DNA from: Tropicibacter sp. Alg240-R139
Lineage (GTDB): Bacteria > Pseudomonadota > Alphaproteobacteria > Rhodobacterales > Rhodobacteraceae
Direction of reading: 5' to 3'
NCBI RefSeq assembly: GCF_900537075.1
Contig: NZ_UNRA01000002.1
Location: forward strand, 421,249-485,248
Length of the DNA: 64,000 nucleotides
The stretch's first letter is position 1. Every line of letters starts with the position of its first letter. Under the pieces are notes generated by a model. The model was not told the origin of the DNA and ran no database searches. It worked only from the letters and a program-made list of their open reading frames with translations. Below are positions 1-7,872 of this stretch, one piece after another. A program made the translations under genes and the position numbers.

Positions 1-200
1 CCCTTGGTGCCGCCCGAGCCGGAACCCTTGGTGCCGCCCGAGCCGGAGCCCTTGGTGCCACCCGAGCCGGAACCCTTGGTGCCGCCCGAGCCGGAACCCT
101 TGGTGCCGCCCGAGCCGGAACCCTTGGTGCCGCCCGAGCCGGAGCCCTTGGTGCCACCCGAGCCGGAACCCTTGGTGCCGCCCGAGCCCGAGCCTTTGCT
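1..200 (-). repeat. Second 24-base tandem repeat block, at least 8 copies, truncated by window edge
   Basis: The same 24-base unit as in 801-1208 recurs from position 3 to about 195, following the second YHNGGVEGD motif of the repeat protein. The block continues past the left edge, so its total copy number is unknown. Confidence 0.95.
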
Positions 201-1325
201 GTCTGAATACTTGTCACTCAGCGACTTGTCGTACCAATCATCCAGGCCATCTCCTTCGACACCGCCGTTGTGATAGGCATCCGACGTGCTTGCGCCCGCG
301 TTCACTGCGTCCGAAGCTGTCAGAAGCTGTGCATCGGCCGAGTTGGTGTCGATCGCTACGGCAATGCTGTCCAGATCAATGTCGTCCAGCGTCAGTGCGC
401 CGTTGTCGGACCAGAGCGTAAAGTTGATGTCGTAAGTCTCTTCACCAAATTCCTGCTCGCCAGCGGCTTCATCCGTGTCGCCGAATTCAAATGCCGCATC
501 GTAGGCCGTTGAGACCGTAAAGCCGTTGGCAAGATTTGTGACCGAATTGGCATTGGCCTGATGGCCGGTCACACCGCGTTCACCGTCAGAGGGGAAGAAG
601 TTGAGCGCTGAAACCTCGCTGTCGTCGGTCATGTTGAAGAAGAAACCGTCGATGTCGCCTTCGGTACCATCATATTCGGTGGCTGACAGGCGGATAAACA
701 ATTCTCCGGTGTCGAGGGCCGAGATTTCAACCGTCACCTGCGGGTCGTCACCGACCTGGAACGTGACCTTGGTTTTATCGCCGCCGTCTGATTCAGACCC
801 CTTGGTGCCGCCCGAACCGGAGCCCTTGGTGCCGCCCGAACCGGAGCCCTTGGTACCGCCCGAGCCGGAGCCCTTGGTGCCGCCCGAGCCGGAACCCTTG
901 GTGCCACCCGAGCCGGAACCCTTGGTGCCACCCGAGCCGGACCCCTTGGTGCCGCCCGAGCCGGAGCCCTTGGTGCCACCCGAGCCGGAGCCCTTGGTGC
1001 CGCCCGAGCCGGAACCCTTGGTGCCACCCGAGCCGGACCCCTTGGTGCCGCCCGAGCCGGAGCCCTTGGTGCCACCCGAGCCGGAGCCCTTGGTGCCACC
1101 CGAGCCGGAGCCCTTGGTGCCACCCGAGCCGGAGCCCTTGGTGCCACCCGAACCGGAACCCTTGGTGCCACCCGAACCGGAACCCTTGGTGTCATCCGAA
1201 CTGGAGCAATACTTATCGTAGAGATACGCGTCATACCAATCAGAGAAGCTGTCCCCTTCGACGCCGCCGTTGTGATACGACTTGCTGCCGCCGTACCCGT
1301 ACCAATTCCAATTACTGTAACCCAT
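1..1325 (-). CDS. Modular repeat protein, partial (C-terminus beyond window), probably secreted
   Basis: The ATG at 1325-1323 has a purine-rich ribosome site (AGGGGGAG) about 9 bases upstream, and the frame stays open to the window edge. The order is: a short Tyr/Trp/Gly-rich N-terminus; a motif YHNGGVEGDSFSDWYD; about 17 copies of an 8-residue unit GSGGTKGS; an acidic unique domain of roughly 170 residues (about 780-270); a second YHNGGVEGD-x3-DWYD motif; then a second GSGGTKGS block of at least 8 copies leaving the window. There is no N-terminal signal peptide and no long hydrophobic segment. Such acidic, Gly-rich proteins without a signal are often type I secretion substrates with a C-terminal signal, but that end is not visible. 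Proximity to the polysaccharide cluster suggests a matrix or surface role; this is inference. I do not recognise the unique domain. Confidence 0.75.
   Translation of the reverse strand, partial: MGYSNWNWYGYGGSKSYHNGGVEGDSFSDWYDAYLYDKYCSSSDDTKGSGSGGTKGSGSGGTKGSGSGGTKGSGSGGTKGSGSGGTKGSGSGGTKGSGSGGTKGSGSGGTKGSGSGGTKGSGSGGTKGSGSGGTKGSGSGGTKGSGSGGTKGSGSGGTKGSGSGGTKGSGSGGTKGSESDGGDKTKVTFQVGDDPQVTVEISALDTGELFIRLSATEYDGTEGDIDGFFFNMTDDSEVSALNFFPSDGERGVTGHQANANSVTNLANGFTVSTAYDAAFEFGDTDEAAGEQEFGEETYDINFTLWSDNGALTLDDIDLDSIAVAIDTNSADAQLLTASDAVNAGASTSDAYHNGGVEGDGLDDWYDKSLSDKYSDSKGSGSGGTKGSGSGGTKGSGSGGTKGSGSGGTKGSGSGGTKGSGSGGTKGSGSGGTKGSGSGGTK
801..1208 (-). repeat. 24-base tandem repeat, about 17 copies, encoding GSGGTKGS
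   Basis: The conserved plus-strand word CTTGGTG recurs every 24 bases from 801 to 1185. Units differ mainly at synonymous positions, for example GCC/ACC and GAG/GAA variants, so the array preserves the reading frame of the minus-strand gene. It lies between the N-terminal motif and the acidic domain of the repeat protein. Confidence 0.95.
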
Positions 1326-1714
1326 GCGTATCACTCCCCCTATGGACGTGTGCATTTTCCTAGCCGCCAGATCCGCAATTGGCCCCCATTGCGTCAGGCA
1401 GCTTGATTTCAATGCCGATCAGGGTATGGCCCGGCGTCAAATCCGGCAATTTTGTGTCAACTTTCTGACAAATGTGCCTTGGTATTAACTGAAAGTGGGA
1501 AACAATGACTGTGCTGTTCGGTCAATTGATTGCTGATCACTGCCAATCGCGTATCGACCGTGCCCGACTTTACCGTCGAATCGGAGGGATGTGGTATGCG
1601 AGCCTGACTTATTGCTTCCTCAGAATCGCCAAACTCTCAAAGTATCCATTTGGCCATTCGAGCAATCCGGGTGCGACTGCACGCGCCGTCAGTGTACAAA
1701 CGTGAGGTGTTATT
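1326..1714. other. Intergenic region between the repeat protein and the phosphotransferase-like gene
   Basis: These 389 bases separate two divergently transcribed genes and should hold both promoters. I see no convincing coding region: a small plus-strand frame at 1505-1705 lacks a good ribosome site and any recognisable protein feature. A short inverted repeat TGTCA-N6-TGACA lies at 1455-1470 and may be an operator, but the arms are only 5 bases. No RNA gene was recognised. Confidence 0.5.
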
Positions 1715-2749
1715 GTGGCCAAGAACGACAACGACGATCGTATGAAGCGCATTGTCGAGACCGCCGAGGATCATTTTGGTCGCGCGGTTCTCAAAGTGAC
1801 GGCACCGGGTGGCGAAGGGCGGTCAAGCTTTCGCCTGCATTTCGATGACATGGACGTGATCGCGACCTATAGACCGAACTTTCGCCGCACCCACCTGGAA
1901 GCACATGTTCTGGAAGAGCTGCGCACTTATTGCGACGACACGCCCGAAGTTCTGGGCGTTGTCGGCGAGATCATGTTCCAAAGCGATGTTGGCCGCCGCC
2001 GTCTGAATCAAGAGATTATGCGTCACGACGGCGCCGGACAGCTTGACCTGGCCGCCCAGGCGGTATCGTCGATCTTTCGCTATCAAAGCGCGTCACGCAA
2101 ATCCGACCTGCACGAGATGATGCCGCATCTGGGGACAAATAAGAACTGGATCGATAACGTTGTGAGTGCGGTTGATGCGCTGCAGCCGTATTCCACCGGA
2201 ATACCGAGCGATTTTGATGGCACGGCCGCGCGAGAAGCGGTGTCCTCTCCGGGTCGTCAGTTCGTCAAATGGGATTGTCGATCGGGCAATGCGGCTATCG
2301 GAAAAGACGGCAAGCTGCGCTGGTTTGACTTTGAATATGCGGGCCTGCGTCATGGGGCTGAGGATTTTGCCTGGTTGATCGGTGACGAGGCATGGCCTAT
2401 TGCGCCGGATCAGATGGTGGACGTGATGATCGATTGTTTCGATCCCGAATGCGGTCACACGATCGAGGCTTATCTGGAATTCTTGTCGGTCTATCTGACC
2501 TTCCACTGTGTGCAGCGTTTCAAGTTGATTGTGAAAGAGGCCAAAAAGCGTGGGTGGCTGTCAAAGCAGCGTGTACGCAAATATGACGATGCGGGGGTTC
2601 ATCCCGAATTCGCCGCCCAAATCTGTCAGGTTGGTGCTTACTTCTCGGCACAGGCCAAAGTGACCGCGCCATTGACCCGCAATTTCGAAGGCGCGCGGGA
2701 CAGCTTTCTTGAAATTCTCAAGGAAGGCCGCTCACTGAAAAGCGCGTGA
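1715..2749 (+). CDS. Aminoglycoside phosphotransferase-fold protein, probable small-molecule or regulatory kinase
   Basis: This 344-residue protein has the C-lobe pattern of the APH/choline kinase family: KWDCRSGN near residue 187 corresponds to the catalytic HxDxxxxN loop, and WFDFEYAGLRHGAEDFAW corresponds to the metal-binding DFE-like motif. The usual first histidine of the loop is Lys, while Asp and Asn are kept. The GTG start at 1715 is chosen because GAGG lies about 8 bases upstream and the next gene overlaps its stop. Its substrate cannot be told from sequence. It forms a two-gene unit with a GNAT-fold acyltransferase next to the polysaccharide cluster, so a role in sugar or polymer modification is plausible. 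Confidence 0.75.
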   Translation: MAKNDNDDRMKRIVETAEDHFGRAVLKVTAPGGEGRSSFRLHFDDMDVIATYRPNFRRTHLEAHVLEELRTYCDDTPEVLGVVGEIMFQSDVGRRRLNQEIMRHDGAGQLDLAAQAVSSIFRYQSASRKSDLHEMMPHLGTNKNWIDNVVSAVDALQPYSTGIPSDFDGTAAREAVSSPGRQFVKWDCRSGNAAIGKDGKLRWFDFEYAGLRHGAEDFAWLIGDEAWPIAPDQMVDVMIDCFDPECGHTIEAYLEFLSVYLTFHCVQRFKLIVKEAKKRGWLSKQRVRKYDDAGVHPEFAAQICQVGAYFSAQAKVTAPLTRNFEGARDSFLEILKEGRSLKSA

Positions 2750-3993
2750 TGACAGTTCAGCAGATCATTTCGGGGCAAGGCGAGGTGTCTGAACCTACTG
2801 AATTGCGGATTGTAGCGGTCGATACCCTGGATGGTTTCCGTGCTCTACGCTCGGCGTGGGAAGCTCTGGAGCAGAAGGATACCGAAGGGAGCGTTTTTTT
2901 GTCATGGGCTTGGCTGATGCAAGCCTTTGGGGCCACGACCGGTCGGTGGCGGGTAATCTCGGCGTGGGATGGAAAGGATTTGGTGGCCGTTTTGCCGCTG
3001 AAGTACCGCGTCCACTGGAGCAAGACCCGAACAGAGTTCCAGACCGAGATCGAAGCTGGCGGGCGTCTTCTTTGGAGTGAATACACCGGGTTTCTGTGTG
3101 ATCCATCCCATGAAAAGGCCGCGATCCAGGCAATTGCCAACCACTTGCAAGAAACGCCATGGGTCAAGATTTCTTTGCGATATGTCGTGTCCGAACGCAG
3201 GATGATTGCCTTTGCCAGCGCATTTCCGCAGGATTACTTCCGCACTCGCTTCAAATCGTACCGTATAAACGGCGGTGAAACTGACAACCTGTTGTGCCCT
3301 CAAGTCCCGTTGCCGGACAGCTACGAGCGCTATCTGAGTGACTGCCTAAGCCGGAACTCAAGACAAAAGATCAAACGATTTGAGCGAAAGTTTCTCGACA
3401 GTGGAGAGTTGAGTTTCGCCGAAACCTTGGATCACGCGCGCGACATCGACGCCTTGCTTGCACTTTGGCAGGCCAAATGGGCACAGGTCAAAGGAGCAGA
3501 AACAGCGCGCCAGGTTGCAGGCAACTATCGTCAGGTTTTGATGGCAGCTCAGGCCATGGGGTTGCTCTATCTGTCCGTCTTGCGCCAGGGGGGCAGGATG
3601 TTGGGTGCCTTGGGACATGTTTTGGACCCGCAGCACAAGCGCGTGCATTTCATTGTGGCGGGGCGAGACGAGCAGGCCAAGGGCCATCACATAGGGCCCC
3701 TGCTGCATTCACAGAGTATTCGCTGGGCTATTGAAAACGGCTATAACGTCTATGATTTCTGCCACGGCAACGAAAGCTACAAATACGGGTATGGGGCCAA
3801 GGATATGCAGGCGCTGTATTTGTCGATCCGTCCAAACGAGCTGAAGGCATTGGGTGCGCATCTGGATCAGATAAGTCAAAAAGAAGCGTTGGCGCGCGTT
3901 TTATCTTTTATCCAAGAAGGACAGGTCGACCGTGCAGCTGCCGGCACGCGGCAGCTACTGGAACAGCTTCATAAAGCTGATGTAGGGCCTTAG
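2749..3993 (+). CDS. GNAT-superfamily (BioF2/CelD-like) acyltransferase
   Basis: This protein of about 414 residues matches the Acetyltransf_6 (CelD/BcsL) type often found in polysaccharide loci. The typical C-terminal stretch is clear: YDFCHGNESYKYGYGAKD near residue 343. The ATG at 2749 overlaps the preceding TGA as TGATG, indicating translational coupling; an in-frame GTG at 2746 is an alternative. The family transfers acyl groups, or functions in cellulose and exopolysaccharide production without a defined substrate. It probably acts in the cytoplasm with the APH-fold protein encoded just upstream. Its stop overlaps the stop of the convergent EthD-like gene by 4 bases. Confidence 0.8.
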   Translation: MTVQQIISGQGEVSEPTELRIVAVDTLDGFRALRSAWEALEQKDTEGSVFLSWAWLMQAFGATTGRWRVISAWDGKDLVAVLPLKYRVHWSKTRTEFQTEIEAGGRLLWSEYTGFLCDPSHEKAAIQAIANHLQETPWVKISLRYVVSERRMIAFASAFPQDYFRTRFKSYRINGGETDNLLCPQVPLPDSYERYLSDCLSRNSRQKIKRFERKFLDSGELSFAETLDHARDIDALLALWQAKWAQVKGAETARQVAGNYRQVLMAAQAMGLLYLSVLRQGGRMLGALGHVLDPQHKRVHFIVAGRDEQAKGHHIGPLLHSQSIRWAIENGYNVYDFCHGNESYKYGYGAKDMQALYLSIRPNELKALGAHLDQISQKEALARVLSFIQEGQVDRAAAGTRQLLEQLHKADVGP

Positions 3994-4298
3994 CCTATGA
4001 CCTCGCCGATCAGCATGTTTGGCTGAACGCTGGTGAAGTTCGGTATGTCCGCGACCACCGGACCTGCCGCCCCCATGGCCGCACCAAGCGCGTCATTGTC
4101 GGCAAAAACGATTGTGGCTACAGCATGATACCCTGCAGGCACATCAGGCCCACCGGCGAGCCCCTTTGTGACCAGAGTAGATTGGATGTGCGGGCCCATG
4201 TGTTCTGCGACCAACGGCATATGCGTGCTTGTATAATAGTCGTGATCAAAGGTTGACCCTTCTGCTACGGGATAAATGACTTGCAGAGAAACTGGCAT
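3990..4298 (-). CDS. EthD-family small protein
   Basis: This 102-residue protein has the EthD/ferredoxin-like dimeric alpha-beta barrel pattern: VSLQVIYPVAEGSTFDHDYY, then THMPLV, and a C-terminal NFTSVQPNMLIGEV strand. AGGAG lies 9 bases before the ATG. EthD proteins were found with ether-degrading P450 systems, but most are of unknown function. It follows the LysR gene on the same strand after 62 bases and may be controlled by it. Its stop lies inside the end of the convergent GNAT gene. Confidence 0.75.
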   Translation of the reverse strand: MPVSLQVIYPVAEGSTFDHDYYTSTHMPLVAEHMGPHIQSTLVTKGLAGGPDVPAGYHAVATIVFADNDALGAAMGAAGPVVADIPNFTSVQPNMLIGEVIG

Positions 4299-4360
4299 CC
4301 GTTGGGACTCCTGAATGGAATGAAGCTACCCCTGCATTAAGCCCTGTTGTCTTGATCCCG

Positions 4361-5266
4361 TCAAAGCCTGTTCTTGGGGGGCTGGCCCAATTGATGCACC
4401 AGAAAGTCGATGAAGGCGCGCACCTTGGGTTGCGTAAAGCGGCCTGGTGGATAGACGGCAAAGACCGGCTGCATCTGTTCCGGCAGCGAGGGCATGGCAT
4501 CTTGCAGAATGTCCAGCTCTACGGCTTCCCGGTACAGAAATTCGGGCAAATAAGCGATGCCCAGACCCGCGACCGCAGCATTGAGCAGGGATTGCCCATC
4601 GTTGACACTCAATCCTCCGGTTGCAGGCACCTGACGCACCGCACCGGTTTCATCCGTCAAGCGCCAGATGTTTGCGCCGGGCCTCGTCGAAGCGCTCAGC
4701 AATTTGTACCCCTCAAGATCGACGGGTTTTTCGGGCACGCCGTGCGTGTCCAGATATTCGGGGCTGGCGACCAGGCGCATCGGGAATTCCAATAGCTTGC
4801 GAGCGCGCAGACTGCTGTCCCGCAGCTCTCCCACCCTGATCGCGAGATCGAAACCCTCGGCGATCAGGTCCATGGTCTGATCGCTCAACTCAAGGTTCAC
4901 TGTGATTTCCGGGTATTCGGCGAGAAAGTCGCTGAGCAAGGGGGACAACTCGTGAATTCCGAAGTCGCTGGCCGCCGAGACCTGCAAAAGCCCTGATGGT
5001 TGCGCGTGCAAAGCAGCGACCAGCGCGTCCGCTTCGCCTGCGTCATTCAGGATGCGGCTCGCACGGTCATAATAGGCCAGCCCGATCTCGGTCGGATTGA
5101 CGCGCCGTGTCGTGCGGCTGAGCAGACGGGCGCCTAGCCGGGATTCGAGGGCCGAGATGTGTTTCGACACTGCGGACTTGGAAATCCCCATCTTGCGCGC
5201 AGCATCTGTAAAGCCTCCCTCTTCGACGACGGTGGCAAAAGCTTCCATTTCAGTCAGGCGGCTCAT
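4361..5266 (-). CDS. LysR-family transcriptional regulator
   Basis: This 301-residue protein has the N-terminal winged helix typical of LysR: MSRLTEMEAFATVVEEGGF, with AARKMGISKSAVSKHISALE as the recognition region, followed by a substrate-binding domain from about residue 90. GGAGGG lies just upstream of the ATG. It is similar in type to the short AaeR/DsdC-like regulators that act on nearby genes. The downstream EthD-like gene on the same strand is the closest candidate target; the AraC-like gene is divergent across 283 bases. The effector is unknown. Confidence 0.93.
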   Translation of the reverse strand: MSRLTEMEAFATVVEEGGFTDAARKMGISKSAVSKHISALESRLGARLLSRTTRRVNPTEIGLAYYDRASRILNDAGEADALVAALHAQPSGLLQVSAASDFGIHELSPLLSDFLAEYPEITVNLELSDQTMDLIAEGFDLAIRVGELRDSSLRARKLLEFPMRLVASPEYLDTHGVPEKPVDLEGYKLLSASTRPGANIWRLTDETGAVRQVPATGGLSVNDGQSLLNAAVAGLGIAYLPEFLYREAVELDILQDAMPSLPEQMQPVFAVYPPGRFTQPKVRAFIDFLVHQLGQPPKNRL

Positions 5267-5549
5267 TCAGGCCCTCCAAAATCCAAATCTAGCAAGCGTC
5301 ACCCCAAGAAACCCAAAAGGGCGCGCGTGGTTTCCACCTGCATTCCAATGTCATCAGCTATTTGGGCATTGGGTGCGCGCCAGGTTTATGGATTTTGGAC
5401 AAATCATTCGGCGAGCCGGTCATTTTGCTGGGGATTTTTGGCCAGCCGGTGCTATGCTCAGGGAAACTCGGTTGAAACAACAAGGGTCTAGGCGGAATTG
5501 TTGCAGTCAGTTTGGCGTGATTTCATGCAGGCAGGGGGGGAAGCCTGAC

Positions 5550-6560
5550 ATGGTACAGCCGACCCCCATGCATGGTGCCGTGTTTGTTCAGACATTGGCC
5601 CGGGATTTGCTGGCTCAAGGGTTCAGCGAACGCAAGGTGTTCAATGGAACCGGGATTGCACCGGATCTGCTGGACCAGGAAAAACCCTTTTTGCCGTTCG
5701 AACAGATCGCAACATTTTTCGAGCACGCCAGCGAGCTGACGGGTGATGATGTGTTGGGATTAATTCGGGGCGCCAAGCGCGAGATGCGCCGGACAGGGCT
5801 GATCTGTTATGTGGGCATGTCCTCGCCGACAGTTAAGGATTTAATTCGCAACGTGACCCGCTACCGTCGGGTGTTTAGCGACGCGGTTGAGATCGATATC
5901 GACCGGCTGGACAGTGACGGCGTGCTGCGCTGGTATTTTGCGGTACCCACCCACGTGCGACGGCGTCACTACGTCGAGTTCGGCGCGTCAGGGCTGTTGT
6001 TTGCCATGCGACAAGCCACAAATCGCGATTTTTGTCCTGAACTGGTCACGTTTCATCACGCGCGCAATTCAAATGTGGATGTGTTTGAGAAGTTCTTTGG
6101 CTGCCCTGTCAAATTCGGGCAGAATGCAAACGAGTATCATTTCAAGCAGACCGATCTGGACCTGCCTCTGATGACGGCGGACAATGAGCTCTACAAGGTT
6201 CTTGTTGATCTGTGCGACCGCGTTCTGCAGGACAAATCGCGGAACCTGCCACCCATAGTGGTCGAAGTGGAGCGGGCCATTGCCGACCGGTTGTCATCTG
6301 GTGAGGTTGGGCAGGAAACAGTGGCCCGAACATTGGGGATGAGCGCGCGTACTTTGTCGCGGCGTCTGGCTGAACAAAACACCACATTTTTCAAGACGCT
6401 CGAGGACCTGCGTACAGCTTTGGCGGTTAATTACCTCAAAGACAGCGATCTGTCGCTGGCCGAAATTTCTTACCTGCTTGGGTATTCTGGTCTCAGCAGC
6501 TTCAACGATGCGTTCAAGCGATGGACAGGGAATACGCCCGGTCAGTATCGGACGGCCTAG
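5550..6560 (+). CDS. AraC-family transcriptional regulator with N-terminal ligand-binding domain
   Basis: The protein has about 336 residues when started at the ATG at 5550, which is preceded by an AGGGGGGGA ribosome site. The open frame extends further upstream, but that part reads as non-coding. Residues 20-200 resemble the arabinose-binding-like domain of the OruR/ArgR-type AraC regulators, and the C-terminus holds a double helix-turn-helix: VARTLGMSARTLSRRLAEQ and then LSLAEISYLLGYSGLSSFND ending in FKRWTGNTPGQYR. It is divergent from the LysR gene. Target and effector cannot be told from sequence; the polysaccharide genes downstream on the same strand are 500 bases away. Confidence 0.9.
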   Translation: MVQPTPMHGAVFVQTLARDLLAQGFSERKVFNGTGIAPDLLDQEKPFLPFEQIATFFEHASELTGDDVLGLIRGAKREMRRTGLICYVGMSSPTVKDLIRNVTRYRRVFSDAVEIDIDRLDSDGVLRWYFAVPTHVRRRHYVEFGASGLLFAMRQATNRDFCPELVTFHHARNSNVDVFEKFFGCPVKFGQNANEYHFKQTDLDLPLMTADNELYKVLVDLCDRVLQDKSRNLPPIVVEVERAIADRLSSGEVGQETVARTLGMSARTLSRRLAEQNTTFFKTLEDLRTALAVNYLKDSDLSLAEISYLLGYSGLSSFNDAFKRWTGNTPGQYRTA

Positions 6561-7057
6561 CCCTCTGGGTCGAGAAGGGGTGATGTTGACTGGCGTCACC
6601 AAAGTGCGGCGACGGATCCAAACTATGCGTTACGCCATGTTTGCGCCATAATTGGCCGTTTTCCCCTTTAACGCTGATTGGCGGCAGTGCATTTTGATTC
6701 TGGCTGTAGAATTATTCTCGAACCGAGAACAGTAGGGCTGATCTTGGGGGGATTGGTTCCTTGGGAACTCGAGAAATCCCGCCTTTTCGCTGTGTTAGGA
6801 GCGGAAACAATCTGTTTACGCGGATTTTCTGAAAATTGAATGGGTGGGTGATAGCTTCAATCGTGGCAGAACAAAGGCATAAATTGGCCGTGTTCTGGTC
6901 GTTTGGAAAGTCGCGATGGGTGCGGGCGTGACTTATATAAAACAGTAACCCGCTCGGAGCAGCTGCTGCGTTTCGGGCCAGAGTGTGAGTGTAGTTACCG
7001 CGTCCCTCGTTGGTGGTGTAGCCAGCGGACTTTTTTGACGCAGTCATGGGGGAAACG
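6561..7057. other. Long intergenic region ahead of the exopolysaccharide cluster
   Basis: These 497 bases precede the initiating sugar transferase and probably hold its promoter and control sites. A minus-strand frame at 6712-7047 reads through but has no ribosome site or recognisable protein character, so I treat it as non-coding. A weak stem (GGTGATG / CGTCACC) sits just after the AraC-like stop near 6581-6601 and may help terminate it, though no T-run follows. A perfect palindrome is listed separately at 6715-6729. Confidence 0.5.
6715..6729. promoter_or_regulatory. Candidate operator: TTCTCG-N3-CGAGAA palindrome
   Basis: Perfect 6-base arms separated by AAC lie about 330 bases before the sugar transferase start, in the long leader of the polysaccharide cluster. 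Size and symmetry suit a dimeric repressor or activator. No protein is assigned. Confidence 0.35.
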
Positions 7058-7816
7058 ATGAAGGACTATATCCAGGAAGCGGCCTTGGAAGCATCCGGGC
7101 AGGTAACCTTGGTGCCTGGTAACCGCAGTGGTTCTGTTGCTGCGTTGGCCATCGCTCCAGCAGATGTAAACGCCGGAGTGGGGGCTCTGGCTAATGGCTT
7201 GGGTCATTCGACTTACGCTCAGTTTGGTAAACGTGTCTTTGACATCAGCCTGACTGTGCTGACGGCGCCAATTTGGATGTTGGTGATTGGGATCTGCTCT
7301 ATTGCGCTGATGATCGAGGGGGGGAACCCGTTCTATCGACAGGCCCGGTTGGGGCGTGGCGGTCGTACGTTTCAGATCCTGAAACTGCGTACGATGGTGA
7401 TGGATGCCGAGGCCCAGTTCGAAACGATGATGCAAACTGATGCGGCGCTTCGGCACGAGTGGGATACGACACAGAAACTAAAGAATGATCCGCGCATCAC
7501 TCGTGTGGGGAACATGCTGCGTAAGACGTCACTAGATGAATTGCCACAGTTATGGAACGTGCTGATTGGTGATATGAGCTTGGTTGGTCCGCGCCCGATG
7601 TTGCCGGAACAGCTTTCTCTTTATGGCCCCAGTGGGCCCTATTTCTCGCTGCGTCCGGGCATCACCGGGTTGTGGCAAGTGTCAGCGCGCAACGAAGAAG
7701 TGTTCAGTTTCCGCTCGCGGATGGATGCCATTTATGCACGATCGGTGAGTTTTTGGCAGGATATCGTTCTGTTGTTCAAAACAGTTGGAGTGGTGGTGCG
7801 GCGGACAGGGTACTGA
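7058..7816 (+). CDS. Undecaprenyl-phosphate sugar phosphotransferase (ExoY-like initiating transferase)
   Basis: This enzyme of about 252 residues transfers the first sugar 1-phosphate to undecaprenyl phosphate at the inner membrane and so starts repeat-unit assembly. It has the short ExoY form: a membrane segment around VFDISLTVLTAPIWMLVIG, then KLRTMV, DELPQLWNVLIGDMSLVGPR and RPGITGLWQVSARNE, all hallmarks of the bacterial sugar transferase family. The long multi-span N-terminus of WbaP/WcaJ is absent. I prefer the ATG at 7058 because GGGGGAAA precedes it; an in-frame ATG at 7046 is possible. The first sugar (galactose or glucose) cannot be decided. Confidence 0.92.
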   Translation: MKDYIQEAALEASGQVTLVPGNRSGSVAALAIAPADVNAGVGALANGLGHSTYAQFGKRVFDISLTVLTAPIWMLVIGICSIALMIEGGNPFYRQARLGRGGRTFQILKLRTMVMDAEAQFETMMQTDAALRHEWDTTQKLKNDPRITRVGNMLRKTSLDELPQLWNVLIGDMSLVGPRPMLPEQLSLYGPSGPYFSLRPGITGLWQVSARNEEVFSFRSRMDAIYARSVSFWQDIVLLFKTVGVVVRRTGY

Positions 7817-7872
7817 CCGCCACCATTGTGTGATTACGAATGCTCAGGAAAAAGTGGTTTGGGAGCAGCGAC

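Noticed and set aside
4-1221. Plus-strand proline-rich reading (VPPEPEPL repeats) as a gene
   Set aside because: It is the complement of the GSGGTKGS arrays. The minus-strand frame has a start, a ribosome site, normal unique domains and open ends; the plus-strand reading has neither a start site nor sensible flanks and is split in two.
734-1234. Minus-strand Arg/Ala/Pro-rich frame (RAPARVAP repeats)
   Set aside because: It is out of frame with the true repeat gene and lacks a ribosome site; its composition is an artefact of the 24-base repeat.
1-1325. CRISPR-like array reading of the 24-base repeats
   Set aside because: Repeats are directly adjacent without spacers and encode an in-frame octapeptide.
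1505-1705. Small plus-strand ORF of 66 residues upstream of the APH-fold gene
   Set aside because: There is no clear ribosome site, no recognisable protein character, and it overlaps the likely promoter region.
5097-5549. Extended N-terminus for the AraC-family regulator
   Set aside because: The added 151 residues cover the divergent LysR gene start and read as non-protein; the ATG at 5550 has a strong ribosome site.
6712-7047. Minus-strand ORF of 111 residues in the long polysaccharide leader
   Set aside because: It has no ribosome site and no family resemblance, and its composition differs from true genes nearby.
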